Shown piece by piece: positions 19,782 through 28,613 of a DNA stretch of 64,000 bases. The position numbers and the translations under genes are program-made. Each line of letters starts with the position of its first letter. Within the stretch, counting starts at the first letter, position 1. The notes below the pieces were generated by a model. That model saw nothing but the letters and a program-made list of their open reading frames with translations. It was not told where the DNA came from and ran no database searches. The DNA comes from Methanooceanicella nereidis. Lineage in GTDB: Archaea; Halobacteriota; Methanocellia; Methanocellales; Methanocellaceae. Location of the stretch: the NCBI RefSeq assembly GCF_021023085.1, contig NZ_PGCK01000010.1, positions 1-64,000 on the forward strand. Reading direction: 5' to 3'.

Positions 19782-20156
19782 ATGAGACGCGCTGAAATAT
19801 GTGTATTTGACGAACAAGAGGAAGAATTCATTAATTTACTTGCTAACTCGGGAATGAATAAAGCGATGGCAAAGATACTTGTATGCGTCGCTCTTTCGAA
19901 GGAGACCAGCGGTCGTGACATAGAGATCATGACGGGTATAAAATCATCCACCGTTAGCGTCATGTTAAAACAGCTAAGAGAGCAAAACCTGATAATCGCC
20001 AATAAGAAAAACATCGATGATGGTAACAGAAGCGTGTTTTACTATTCACTGGCAGGGACATTCGAAGACACAATAGTGCGGCTGGAGCAGAAAAAATTAA
20101 GCGAGACATCAAAATATATGGACCAGATAAAAAAGGTCAAAAAATATGCAAGTTGA
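19782..20156 (+). CDS. Winged-helix (MarR/TrmB-like) transcriptional regulator
   Basis: The 124-residue protein has a helix-turn-helix around residues 30-75 (SGMNKAMAKILVCVALSK, then SGRDIEIMTGIKSSTVSVML) and a wing (NKKNIDDGNRSVFYYSL). A C-terminal helix of about 35 residues probably dimerises. It contains no effector domain. It ends 31 bases from the end of the convergent fae gene. I infer local control of fae or of itself, but the arrangement gives no direct proof. The start follows a weak GGGTAA. Confidence 0.85.
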   Translation: MRRAEICVFDEQEEEFINLLANSGMNKAMAKILVCVALSKETSGRDIEIMTGIKSSTVSVMLKQLREQNLIIANKKNIDDGNRSVFYYSLAGTFEDTIVRLEQKKLSETSKYMDQIKKVKKYAS

Positions 20157-20186
20157 TCGCAAAAAATATTGATAGAGAGCTTATTT

Positions 20187-20681
20187 TTAATGCATAAAGG
20201 GGTGCTTTGATGTTTGCCTTTTTGATAAGACCTCTTCAATTTTTGGTTCTCTGTGATATGCCCTTTTAATTGCCAGTTTAGTGGCCTCATAATTATATTC
20301 GTAGATCTTTTTCTTATCCCTGGCGTTCCAGTGAATAAAAACAGATACGATGATCAAGATGTTCTCGACGTCATTTTTAGTTATGATCCCCTCTGCGACA
20401 CTATCAACGACAGCTCTGGCGACAGCGGCCTGTGCCGGGCCAAATATGAGCGTTGCCTGGTTCTCATTCTTGATCGAGACCTTGTTAACCATCAATGTGG
20501 CCGGTTTAGACATCATGTTAGGTTCCAGGACGGCAAGCAATGGAGTATGCTGGCTCGACGGAGATGCAAGTGCCGAAATAAAAGCTGTTTCAAACGCGCT
20601 GCCTTTAGAGCCTACAGCAAGATCGATGTGAGCGACCTCAACTCCTTCGCCGATTAGAGCTTCGCCTATTAGCGTATTCAT
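20187..20681 (-). CDS. fae: Formaldehyde-activating enzyme
   Basis: Fae condenses formaldehyde with tetrahydromethanopterin (or tetrahydrosarcinapterin) to the methylene derivative. The 164 residues match the family along their whole length: EALIGEGVEVAHIDL with the catalytic His at residue 18, GSAFETAF, LLAVLEPN, KPATLMVNKV, FGPAQAAVA, AVVDSVAEGII, FIHWNA and YNYEATKLAIKRA. It is a stand-alone Fae, not fused to hexulose-phosphate synthase. In methanogens it is thought to serve formaldehyde handling linked to pentose synthesis through the ribulose monophosphate route. It is single-gene transcribed, divergent from the small membrane protein gene at 20859. Confidence 0.96.
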   Translation of the reverse strand: MNTLIGEALIGEGVEVAHIDLAVGSKGSAFETAFISALASPSSQHTPLLAVLEPNMMSKPATLMVNKVSIKNENQATLIFGPAQAAVARAVVDSVAEGIITKNDVENILIIVSVFIHWNARDKKKIYEYNYEATKLAIKRAYHREPKIEEVLSKRQTSKHPFMH

Positions 20682-20858
20682 ACTACCACAATAATATATA
20701 TGCCAGATAATTATATTAATATAACTATAAATTACTTTATAAAAAGGTGAATTAAATCAAGAATTCATCAGAGTAATAACAATATACGTAGAATACATAT
20801 TTATACAACTAAATATGAGAATATTTGAAGATCGACTTATCAGAAGTCAGGTGTTAAA

Positions 20859-21086
20859 ATGGTCTTAGGAGTATTGCTCGGCGCTGTGTTCGGCGCAATT
20901 TTCGGTTATATTTTAGGCTGGATAGTTGAATTATTCCCCAACTTTAATGCGGCGCTGCTGGACGGGATCAATCTGCTTACAGGACTTGATGTCTCCGGAC
21001 AGACAAGGGCCCTGTTCACAGCGATAGGCTTTATCTGCGGCATATTGTTCGGGATACTTAACGAGTTCAGAAAGAAGAACTATTGA
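20859..21086 (+). CDS. Small glycine-rich membrane protein
   Basis: The 75-residue protein has two hydrophobic helices (about 2-25 and 50-67) joined by a short loop. The first contains GVLLGAVFGAIFGYILG, with glycines every four residues, as in glycine-zipper membrane helices that self-associate. The tail is basic (FRKKNY). CAGGTG precedes the ATG by 8 bases. It overlaps the DUF447 gene tail to tail by 7 bases. No family is recognised. Confidence 0.75.
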   Translation: MVLGVLLGAVFGAIFGYILGWIVELFPNFNAALLDGINLLTGLDVSGQTRALFTAIGFICGILFGILNEFRKKNY

Positions 21087-21652
21087 GGATGTCCATCAAA
21101 ACCAAGGATCTCCTTCAATTTTTTCATCGCCTCTAATTCTTTTGATCCGCCGCACTTATTCACTATAACGTCATATTCATGGAATTTTTTCCGGGCCTCG
21201 TCTTCCTTGAACAAATGCATCCTTGTGCCCAGTATGGCAGCATCTATCACCGCTGCAAAACCCCTGCTGAACCTGGGCACCCTGCGCTCGACGACTTTAA
21301 CGTCTACAGGTTCAAGCTCGACGACACCTTCCGTTTTACACTTAAAGTACACCCAGCCGAAAGCATCTTTTAACCTTGGGGGAAGCATGCCCTGTTCGAA
21401 CACAAAGAACCCGCAGTTCAAGTCTTCGAAAGCGGATGTGACATAGATGAGCGGGTCAAGGGTAAAGTTCGCGACAAGATATCCGGTCTCCTTAACATTC
21501 TTAAGTGTCCTGGTGCCCGGATACATCCTTATCACCATCCGGTCCCCTCGCCTTACTATGCCCATGGGGGCGGCATTGGGGATACCTTCGCTTGAGATGG
21601 TCGTGACAATGACTTCCGTTATTCCATCCGGCAACATTTCTTCCAATGACAT
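21080..21652 (-). CDS. DUF447 family protein (split-barrel flavin-binding type)
   Basis: The 190-residue protein matches archaeal DUF447, which has the fold of FMN-binding split-barrel reductases. Recognisable parts are ITEVIVTTISSEGIPNAAP, RMYPGTRTLKN and YLVANFTLDP in the first 70 residues, with AAVIDAAILGTR later on. It lies four bases after the CitG-like gene and has GAAGGTG 7 bases before its ATG, so it is translated from the same transcript. The conserved neighbourhood with a CitG-like protein and MMP9 suggests a shared step in cofactor metabolism; that is inference. Confidence 0.87.
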   Translation of the reverse strand: MSLEEMLPDGITEVIVTTISSEGIPNAAPMGIVRRGDRMVIRMYPGTRTLKNVKETGYLVANFTLDPLIYVTSAFEDLNCGFFVFEQGMLPPRLKDAFGWVYFKCKTEGVVELEPVDVKVVERRVPRFSRGFAAVIDAAILGTRMHLFKEDEARKKFHEYDVIVNKCGGSKELEAMKKLKEILGFDGHPQ

Positions 21653-21656
21653 CAGT

Positions 21657-22505
21657 TCACACCTTCAACCCGCTCAATAAAGCGATGAACAGGCCGGCTA
21701 TGATTATGTCGGCTGTCGAGCCCGGGTTTATCTTTTCCATATAAAGACGGTTTGAAAGTTCGTTCAGCGTCATTCTGCGGTCCATCACATCGATCGCAAG
21801 TCTCTGGGTATAATGAGCTTTCTCCAGGTCATATTTTTTAACTATGAACGTATCAGGCTCCTCAGCCAGAAGTTCCAGATATGTCAGCACGGTAGCGTCG
21901 TTCAGTGAGCCGGTCTTGCGCTTCTCCAGTATCGACCGGCCGGCCTTGAAGCATCTTGCGAAACCGTTCACCCATTCTTTTGCCACCATATCGTTCTTCG
22001 AGGATATTTCCATTATATCATACATGGTAAGCCCGCGTTCGCGAAGCTCTTCCAGCGAACTGTCATCCCTGACGTCCAGGTCTTCGGAGTCTTTCATCCT
22101 GACAGCGACTTTGCTGAAAGCCTTATAAAAATCAACGGCATCATTGACCGTTGTGTCCCTGACAATGTCTATGGCGTTCTCCTTAAGATGATCGGTCCCG
22201 GACATCGCGGCTTTTATGAGCGGGAAAAGAAGGATATAAGCTCCAAAATGAGTGTTACCTCCCGATTGCCATTTAACGCACTCATCAGAGGCCTCGAGTA
22301 TCAGTTCGCCTATGCCTCCGCCAGTGCATGCCTTTTCCATGACAGGGAACACGCCTATGGCTGCCGCTATAAAATCTTCATACTTCGTATCAACGTAATC
22401 ATGGTCGCGGTCAATGTTCCCGGGTTTTGGCGTTCCGGAAACTTCAAGTGCCATGGCAAGGACCGCGCATCTGGCTATATAGGGAGGATCGAGATTCGGG
22501 CTCAT
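21657..22505 (-). CDS. Triphosphoribosyl-dephospho-CoA synthase (CitG)-like protein
   Basis: CitG-type proteins transfer a ribosyl or adenosyl-derived group in cofactor synthesis. Here YIARCAVLAMALEVSGTPKPGN, read as LALEVSGTPKPGN in shape, and SGGNTHFGAYILLFPL match the archaeal branch of the family. Methanogens do not make the citrate lyase prosthetic group, so the substrate must differ; a role in pterin cofactor assembly is possible but unproven. The frame extends to TTG 22532 inside MMP9. ATG 22505 comes one base after the MMP9 stop codon and is more likely, with coupled translation. Confidence 0.85.
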   Translation of the reverse strand: MSPNLDPPYIARCAVLAMALEVSGTPKPGNIDRDHDYVDTKYEDFIAAAIGVFPVMEKACTGGGIGELILEASDECVKWQSGGNTHFGAYILLFPLIKAAMSGTDHLKENAIDIVRDTTVNDAVDFYKAFSKVAVRMKDSEDLDVRDDSSLEELRERGLTMYDIMEISSKNDMVAKEWVNGFARCFKAGRSILEKRKTGSLNDATVLTYLELLAEEPDTFIVKKYDLEKAHYTQRLAIDVMDRRMTLNELSNRLYMEKINPGSTADIIIAGLFIALLSGLKV

Positions 22506-22506
22506 A

Positions 22507-23637
22507 TCAGGTGATAACCTTATCCTTGTCAATATTCTTTATTATCTCTTCGGAGAGCTTCTTCTTTAAAGCCACATATTCCTTAGAGTCCATACGGTTC
22601 CCTTCCATAGAATCGTCCCTGAGATAGCATGGCTTGTTGAATTTACAGCACCATATCATGCTCCCGAAGCATGTGGAATGAGCCTTATCGAGCTTTGTGT
22701 CCTTTCCGAAACCGATCTTGATCCTTGCGAACTGTTCGGGATCCAGGTTAGCGCGATTGAGCGCGGAGTGTATCGGGCAGTCCTTAATGGGCGGGCAGCA
22801 CCATGTCAGCCCCCGGAGATCGCCTCCGCGGCATATATGGGAAGGCGCGTTATACCATCCGGTCTGCCTCTGCAGGTCCGCGACATAACCGGCAAGGCCC
22901 TTTATCACGCGCGGGTCGGACATCGCAGCCCTTGCCACCGATATCATATCGGAGCCCGCCGTGAGCATAGCCTGCGCCGTCTCATAGTTCTTCACAGAGT
23001 TATTGCCGATTATGAACAGGTCAGTCCCGTCCCTGAGCCTCTTGATGACATTAAGGTTAGCACCTCTTAATCCCATGGCATCGATATGTACGACGTCAAG
23101 ACCGGCCTTCCTTAGCAGCCGGCAAAGATTTACCTCGTCAACGACCCCGGACCTCATCTTAAGAGAAAGCACGACGCCGGTCTTTTTAACCTCGGATACG
23201 ATCTTGGCAAGCCCCACGCGGTCCTTCAGCATGATCTCCCCGACGCCTATGGCGGCCATTTCATCCTGCCTGCAGTGTGCGTTTATCTCAAGCATTGCCC
23301 CGTATTTTTTTGCAAGTTCGGCAGCCCTGACAAAAGGCTCGACACTCGTCGCACGCACGTTCAGCCCTATTGCGACGCCGCGTCCGGACACTTTCTTGAG
23401 CTCCGACTCCATCAGTTCAAATATATTATCAGAAACAAACTCCTTTCTGCCTCTTTTTACGATCTCGGCCGAAGCGTTCATTGTCGCTTCGTCGATGCTG
23501 TATCCGCCGAGGATGTAAAGACCTGCATCCAGAAAATTTTCGAAAAACTCACTGTCAGTGATACCTGCCATGGAAGCGACAGCCACCGGATTACTGAAGT
23601 TCATATATCCCACTTTGAGGTCAAAAAGGTCTGACAT
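22507..23637 (-). CDS. Methanogenesis marker protein 9 with NifR3/Dus-like TIM barrel
   Basis: About 260 N-terminal residues form a TIM barrel related to the NifR3/dihydrouridine synthase and dihydroorotate dehydrogenase flavoproteins (NPVAVASMAGITD at the start, NAHCRQDEM, LKMRSGV, HIDAMG, GNNSVKN). The C-terminal 110 residues hold the methanogenesis marker 9 domain, with two WCC motifs (LTWCCPPIKDC and MIWCCKFNKPC) and further cysteines, probably a metal centre. The domain is known only from methanogens and has no assigned reaction. ATG 23637 has AAGGTG 6 bases upstream and is preferred to GTG 23646. It leads the operon with the CitG-like gene and DUF447. Confidence 0.93.
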   Translation of the reverse strand: MSDLFDLKVGYMNFSNPVAVASMAGITDSEFFENFLDAGLYILGGYSIDEATMNASAEIVKRGRKEFVSDNIFELMESELKKVSGRGVAIGLNVRATSVEPFVRAAELAKKYGAMLEINAHCRQDEMAAIGVGEIMLKDRVGLAKIVSEVKKTGVVLSLKMRSGVVDEVNLCRLLRKAGLDVVHIDAMGLRGANLNVIKRLRDGTDLFIIGNNSVKNYETAQAMLTAGSDMISVARAAMSDPRVIKGLAGYVADLQRQTGWYNAPSHICRGGDLRGLTWCCPPIKDCPIHSALNRANLDPEQFARIKIGFGKDTKLDKAHSTCFGSMIWCCKFNKPCYLRDDSMEGNRMDSKEYVALKKKLSEEIIKNIDKDKVIT

Positions 23638-23710
23638 ATCCAACACCTTGATTTTTCAATATAATATCCCACATATTGACCGCATCTAAAAAAGTACTTT
23701 TTGGTTGATG

Positions 23711-24547
23711 TCAGGCTTCTTCCTGGTAGTATATATCGACCTCGCCCAAAAATGTCAGAAGCGCTTTATTATAATCTTCCTTTTTCTCTATCGGCGCCAT
23801 ATGCCCGCATCTATCCAGCATCACAAGCCGTGAGCCCTGAATATAGCCCCGGTACCTCTGGGCGTCCGACACAGGCATTATCCGGTCCTCCTTACCCCAG
23901 ATTATCAACGTAGGAGAAACTATAGCCTTTAAGGTGTCGACGTACTCCGGATGAAGCCGGGAAAGATATCTTGCGTTTTTCTGTAACGCTTTTCGATACC
24001 GCGGGTCTTTCATCATTGACCACTGTTCGTCTATCATTTTGTCTGTGATGAAGCTTTTATCATAGAACGAGTCCTGTCCGAAACTCTTGAACAGGTTCTT
24101 GTTTTTAGAGAGCAGCCAGTAAGTGACGTTCAACACGCCATCAGAAAACGGTACGCCCTTGACTCCCGCAGGCATCGGTGTCAGCCCCATGGGAGAAGTT
24201 AATACGAGCTTGATGACGTTTTCCGGATATTTAGATGCGAAGGATGCAGCGACATAACCTCCGAAAGATACACCGGCGACGTATGCTTCCTCTATTTCCA
24301 GGGCATCCATGAATTTTTTGATATACTCGACATAGTAGGGTATGCCGTATTTAGCGTCAGGCTTATCCGACGACCCGAAACCCGGAAGGTCGAGAGCTAT
24401 GACCCTGAAGAAGCGCGACGCTGCTTTAATGGTCTCTTTCCATATCTCGCCGGACATTCCCATACCGTGAATGAGTAAAAGGTCTTCGCCTTTACCTTCC
24501 ACCTCGTAATAAACGTTGATGCCATCTACAAGTACCGTTTCTTCCAT
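23711..24547 (-). CDS. Alpha/beta hydrolase
   Basis: A 278-residue alpha/beta-fold hydrolase. The oxyanion segment LLLIHGMGMSG, the DLPGFGSSDKP loop and the nucleophile elbow GVSFGGYVAA are clear. The acid is probably in IIWGKEDRIMP, and the base in DRCGHMAPIEK near the C terminus. The triad is complete, so the protein is likely active; the substrate is unknown. ATG 24547 has GGTGG five bases before it. It lies 73 bases upstream of MMP9 in the same direction and may belong to the same transcript. Confidence 0.92.
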   Translation of the reverse strand: MEETVLVDGINVYYEVEGKGEDLLLIHGMGMSGEIWKETIKAASRFFRVIALDLPGFGSSDKPDAKYGIPYYVEYIKKFMDALEIEEAYVAGVSFGGYVAASFASKYPENVIKLVLTSPMGLTPMPAGVKGVPFSDGVLNVTYWLLSKNKNLFKSFGQDSFYDKSFITDKMIDEQWSMMKDPRYRKALQKNARYLSRLHPEYVDTLKAIVSPTLIIWGKEDRIMPVSDAQRYRGYIQGSRLVMLDRCGHMAPIEKKEDYNKALLTFLGEVDIYYQEEA

Positions 24548-24865
24548 ATTAGCCACCGATCATAACATACATACCTGTATGCCGTTATTCAACCCCGTCA
24601 CTTATTGCGCGCATCGATCGCTCCTAAGACCTTATTCGCAGGCTTACTTGATGCAGGTTTCACCATCAGCAAAGGCCGCGGCCCCAAGAACGGCAATAAT
24701 CATAATGATGTAACTCCTCATGATATAAACGTTTGTGTCTCGATTAACACTTATGAAAAATACGCCTGTGGATGTCGTGTAATGATCGGACTGCGCCTGT
24801 AAAGACGCAAATTTAAAAATATTGTAATAAAAAAAATTAAGAAGCTTTGAACTTTAGAGCTGATG
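24548..24865. other. Intergenic stretch without clear features
   Basis: This gap lies between the divergent-side leader of the hydrolase and the end of tgtA. Short open frames on the plus strand lack ribosome binding sites and family-like composition. I see no repeat or RNA gene. Confidence 0.5.
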
Positions 24866-26329
24866 TTATCCCAGGTGAACTACCTTAGCCGCCTTTTCAA
24901 TATCCTTTATCCGCGGGCTTTCCCATACTTCATCATACGCGAAAGTATGTTCCGCATCGGGATGGTCCCTGATAAAACTCAGTATGTTCTCCAGTGTCGA
25001 ATCCCTCTCCTCCGGGCCCAGTTCGCTTATCGTCTCCGACTGCCCGATGGGATAAGTTTCTTTTAGCTCTTCCGGGAATACCCCGAATGGCATTTTCACC
25101 ATGTAAAAATTATCATAGCCCTCGCGGCTGACGTCCTTTCTGGTAGATATAAGGATCTTTCCATTCACTGTAAGATTCTTAAGATGCCTGTTGTGCCTTA
25201 TGACCTCAGGCCTCTTCGCGGACTCAGGTCCCAGGTAGAAGAACGTGGATTTTGTAGCGGGGTCGAACCTCTCGATATATGCCGAATGGTCCATCATGCG
25301 CTTTAATCCGGAAAGCATCTTTGGATGGCTTCTGCAGCGCCTCTCCACAAGCTCCATCAGGTCACCGTCAAGTATACTCTGCTTTATGAGCCTGATCTCT
25401 TCGAACGTAACGTACAGGTTATGTTCAGCCAGCAGCCTTGTACGGGTCTTTTCATCTGCCGATGCGATGTCTTTTGCGGTGTGCGACATGCACACAGGGC
25501 ACGAACACGGAAGATGCTGTAACTGGCTTATGTGATACGTGCCGTCCACGGTAAGATACCTGCCGTCCTTCGCGTACAGCGCATAAGCGGCGGAGTCGAA
25601 TAGATCGCACCCGAGCGATACCGCAAGAGCCAGCATCATCGGATGCCCGGCCCCGAAGAGATGTACAGGCGCATCAGAGCCCAGCCCCGTTTTGCACCTT
25701 ACGATGACATCCACCAGGTCCTTATAGCGATAGTTTTCCATTAAAGGCACTACGGCCCCCAGAGGGTAAATATCGAAGTCCATGGCATAGACACGCCTGG
25801 CCGCCTCCTCCCTGAGGTCCATGTAAGTCGAACCCTGTACCGGCCCTGCAAGCATCATATTACCCGAATACTGCCTTGCCTCACCCAGCCTTTCCAGCGT
25901 TATCTCAAGCTCTTCTTTTGCCCTTTCATACGGCACGTCCGGCGCGGTGGGGATATCCAGAGGCACTCCTATATCCGTGCCGATATCCCTCTCGAAAGAG
26001 ATTATTTCACTGTTGTTCACTTCAACGGAACCATAAACGGATAGCTGGAATGATCCCGAGTCTGTCATTATCGGACCGTTAAAATCGAGCATTGCATGAA
26101 GGCCGCGCTTTAAGGCATCCTGCCTGAATTTTTCTGACCGGTAAATGATATATGAGTTAGTGATGAGCATCTGGGCCCCGTACCTCTTTAGTTCTTTAGG
26201 CTCTATCAGCCTGAGGTTCGGGTTTATGACCGGCATGACCGTGGGTGTCTCCACGACGCCGTGAGGAGTGTATAATTTCCCTATCCTGCCCAGCAGGTCT
26301 TTATTGGTTATCTCGAAAACATCTGTCAT
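24866..26329 (-). CDS. tgtA: Archaeal tRNA-guanine(15) transglycosylase
   Basis: Exchanges guanine 15 in the D-loop of tRNA for preQ0, the first committed step towards archaeosine. The N terminus (RIGKLYTPHGVVETPTVMPVINPN) is characteristic. The nucleophile Asp lies in IMTDSGSFQ, and zinc ligands in CSCPVCMSH. After the catalytic barrel a C-terminal domain follows to residue 487. The length leaves no room for the PUA domain found in the 580-residue enzymes, so this is the short form whose PUA domain sits on a separate protein. ATG 26329 is preferred to the upstream GTG 26338. It is a single gene. Confidence 0.95.
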   Translation of the reverse strand: MTDVFEITNKDLLGRIGKLYTPHGVVETPTVMPVINPNLRLIEPKELKRYGAQMLITNSYIIYRSEKFRQDALKRGLHAMLDFNGPIMTDSGSFQLSVYGSVEVNNSEIISFERDIGTDIGVPLDIPTAPDVPYERAKEELEITLERLGEARQYSGNMMLAGPVQGSTYMDLREEAARRVYAMDFDIYPLGAVVPLMENYRYKDLVDVIVRCKTGLGSDAPVHLFGAGHPMMLALAVSLGCDLFDSAAYALYAKDGRYLTVDGTYHISQLQHLPCSCPVCMSHTAKDIASADEKTRTRLLAEHNLYVTFEEIRLIKQSILDGDLMELVERRCRSHPKMLSGLKRMMDHSAYIERFDPATKSTFFYLGPESAKRPEVIRHNRHLKNLTVNGKILISTRKDVSREGYDNFYMVKMPFGVFPEELKETYPIGQSETISELGPEERDSTLENILSFIRDHPDAEHTFAYDEVWESPRIKDIEKAAKVVHLG

Positions 26330-26568
26330 CCAAATCACGTACGCGCTTAGATAGTACCTATATAATATTTAATAAAATCGATAAACAGGGACCAACGATA
26401 TTACAATCGGTTGTAACAGGATGTTTTTCCATAATGGTATATCAATAAAAGTATATTTCGTTAGTTCATTAGAAAATACCAATCCATCTTTGATAAGATC
26501 AATCGCATAGTAGAAGCGATGATTTTTAAACCACACTGCACACAGATGCGAACAAAGACCACTAATTT

Positions 26569-26690
26569 TTCACCACAAAGCGCACGAAGGCGACCGAGGT
26601 ACACAAATAACTTTTTCTGAAGATAAGTATATACTTAAACAAATTAGTGTATCCTATTCGCCTTCGTGCACTTAGTGGTTAAAAAAATAG
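26569..26690. repeat. Short hairpin repeat (SR family), single pair
   Basis: CACCACAAAGCGCACGAAGG (from 26571) pairs with CCTTCGTGCACTTAGTGGTT-type sequence up to 26680, around an AT-rich loop. The rest of the gap 26330-26779 is AT-rich and shows no gene. Confidence 0.8.
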
Positions 26691-26779
26691 TGTACCGTAG
26701 AGGTGAATATAAAGATAGTATAAAATAGCAGATATAGAGACATCTCGCTAGATTTTGTAAAAAAATAAAAAAGTTAGAT

Positions 26780-27367
26780 TCACTCCCTGGATTTGTCCCT
26801 GGGCATGCAGATTATCTCTAAGATATGCAGGTCAAAGAAATTGTTCGCATGTGCAGGCTTTATCACGCATGCCGTATCCGCGCCGCCCCATGTGCCGCCT
26901 ATGGCGATGATCTCATCGTCTACGGGCACATATCCGCCGTCAGCGGCCATAATGCTGATCTCCACGCACACTTTAGCGCCGACACTCACGACGCTCCTTA
27001 ACGCGTCCGCAATGGACTCGACACGCGATGCGCCGCCGAGTTTCCTGCTTATTGACCGCTCTACGCCGGAAAGGGCATGTGTCTGCTGCACGTACGGCAC
27101 ACCCCTGGATCTTAGCTCATTGACATATTTCTCTTCGGCATCGCTGACGCCGGGCTTTGAAAACCCTACAGCGTGCCCGACAACGATCACCTTCGCGCCC
27201 GTGCCTTCGAACGCTTTTGCCGCCTTAACCCCGGTCTCGCCGCTGGAACTTGCGACTACGACATATTTAATGCCTGCCTCCTTTGCCCTCTTCACGGCAA
27301 GGGCGATAGTATCATCAGTATTCCTGTCTCCCGCTTTCTCAAAATATACGATCTCCATCTTTATCAT
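26780..27367 (-). CDS. Stand-alone pyruvate kinase alpha/beta (C-terminal) domain protein
   Basis: The 195-residue protein corresponds to the C-terminal domain of pyruvate kinase only, with no catalytic barrel. Markers are AVKRAKEAGIKYVVVASSSG, GVKAAKAFEG, KVIVVGHAVGF and AIGGTWGGADTACVIKPAH. In bacteria this domain binds effectors; as a free-standing archaeal protein its role is unknown. ATG 27367 and ATG 27358 are both possible starts and neither has a clear ribosome binding site. The separate pyruvate kinase at 48923 lacks this domain, which makes a functional pairing worth testing. Confidence 0.88.
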   Translation of the reverse strand: MIKMEIVYFEKAGDRNTDDTIALAVKRAKEAGIKYVVVASSSGETGVKAAKAFEGTGAKVIVVGHAVGFSKPGVSDAEEKYVNELRSRGVPYVQQTHALSGVERSISRKLGGASRVESIADALRSVVSVGAKVCVEISIMAADGGYVPVDDEIIAIGGTWGGADTACVIKPAHANNFFDLHILEIICMPRDKSRE

Positions 27368-27486
27368 AATAGATGTTTTAGTCGGGTGTGAAAATAAAAT
27401 TTACCGGAGAATGTCTTTAAGAAAGATGTTCCATTTATTTAAACAAATTTTATATAAGTTTAGTTTGAATGAATTAATTAACGACA

Positions 27487-28254
27487 ATGAGGATCATTGG
27501 TTATTCATCGATAGATAAGTCCCTGATAGTCTATCCGAGGCTGAAGGAAATTGACATTTCTAATGACATAGCCATGGTGCTGAAAGAGCGTGGATGCGCG
27601 GGCAGATGGGCAGGAGACCAGTATATCCCCTGTGAAAGCCATGATCATCCGTACTGTAGCAGATGCGCGGCCCCGGATCCCTGTATCATATGTAAAGGCG
27701 AGTGCCTGAAATCCATTAAGACGTGCTGTATCGAGCATTCCGTATATCTCGCGGTTTTCGCCCCCGATATTCTGAAAGTAGGAGTGTCAAAGACACACCG
27801 GCTTGAGACAAGACTGAAGGAACAGGGCGCTGATATCGGCTTTGAGATAGTCAGGCTGCCCGACGGCGAACTTGCCAGAAGAAGAGAGCAGACCATGGCG
27901 CAAAGCATTCGGGATAAGGTCTCATATAAAGATAAGCTTAACGGAATATCTAAAAGAGTGAGTGAACGGCTGTTACAGGATATCTACAGGGACTATGACG
28001 CGGAACGCGTCATGAGCTTTAAGTATTTCAGGGACGAGATCAGGATGAAGCCAATTCTGATCGAGCCTAAAGAGGAGATGGCCATTTCCGGTAAAGTCCT
28101 CGGGATCAAAGGCCAGGTACTCGTGATCGAAAAAAGGAATACTGTGTATGCCGTTAATCTTGACGACCTCATCGGCTATGACATGGAGCCCGGAAAAGGA
28201 TCGATCAACCTGCAATCTTCACTTTTCGAATTTTCTGAAGAGGAGACTGTATAA
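27487..28254 (+). CDS. DUF2797 protein
   Basis: The first 90 residues are cysteine-rich: CAGRW, CESHDHPYCSRC, CIICKGEC and CCIEH, probably structural zinc sites. EHSVYLAVFAPDILKVGVSK and RLETRLKEQGAD follow, the part of DUF2797 that resembles GIY-YIG nuclease strands. The C-terminal 80 residues contain a beta-rich segment (GKVLGIKGQVLVIEKRN). The family is spread in archaea and actinobacteria, and its activity is not established. It stands alone, divergent from the pyruvate-kinase-domain gene and convergent with the HTH gene across a repeat cluster. Confidence 0.88.
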   Translation: MRIIGYSSIDKSLIVYPRLKEIDISNDIAMVLKERGCAGRWAGDQYIPCESHDHPYCSRCAAPDPCIICKGECLKSIKTCCIEHSVYLAVFAPDILKVGVSKTHRLETRLKEQGADIGFEIVRLPDGELARRREQTMAQSIRDKVSYKDKLNGISKRVSERLLQDIYRDYDAERVMSFKYFRDEIRMKPILIEPKEEMAISGKVLGIKGQVLVIEKRNTVYAVNLDDLIGYDMEPGKGSINLQSSLFEFSEEETV

Positions 28255-28304
28255 GAACTGTTTTTATAGAAACTAAGTAGACCATGTCATATTTAGTCGT
28301 CTTA

Positions 28305-28590
28305 TCAACCACAAAGCGCACGAAGTCGAATAAGGAACACTAATTTGTTAACCACAAAGCGCACGAAGGCGAACAAGGAACACAAAACTGTCAACCACAA
28401 AGCGCACAAAGGCGAACAAGGAACACAAAGGACTCTTTTAGAAGATGGCAAATACTTAAAACAAATTTGTGGTCCTTGTTCGCCTTCGTGCGCTTCGTGG
28501 TTAACAAATTTGTGGTCCTTGTTCGCCTTCGTGCGCTTCGTGGTGAAAAATAGTAGGCCTTAGAAGCCTTCGTGGTAATAATAATACTCA
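28305..28590. repeat. SR repeat cluster, three direct and two inverted units
   Basis: Units of about 34 bases (AACCACAAAGCGCACGAAGG followed by CGAACAAGGAACAC) start at 28307, 28350 and 28394. Inverted units start at 28466 and 28509. Spacing is 43-44 bases. The whole could fold into one long hairpin between convergent genes. The right border reads GGTGAAAAATAGTAGGCC, as in other SR copies. Spacers of only about 10 bases rule out a CRISPR array. Confidence 0.9.
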
Positions 28591-28613
28591 AAAACTGATC
28601 AGCGCATGAAAAG

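Noticed and set aside
24605-24802. Short plus-strand open frame upstream of the hydrolase
   Set aside because: No ribosome binding site and no family-like composition.
28305-28590. Regular direct repeats that could be taken for a CRISPR array
   Set aside because: Spacers are only about 10 bases and similar to one another, units also occur inverted, and no cas gene is near.
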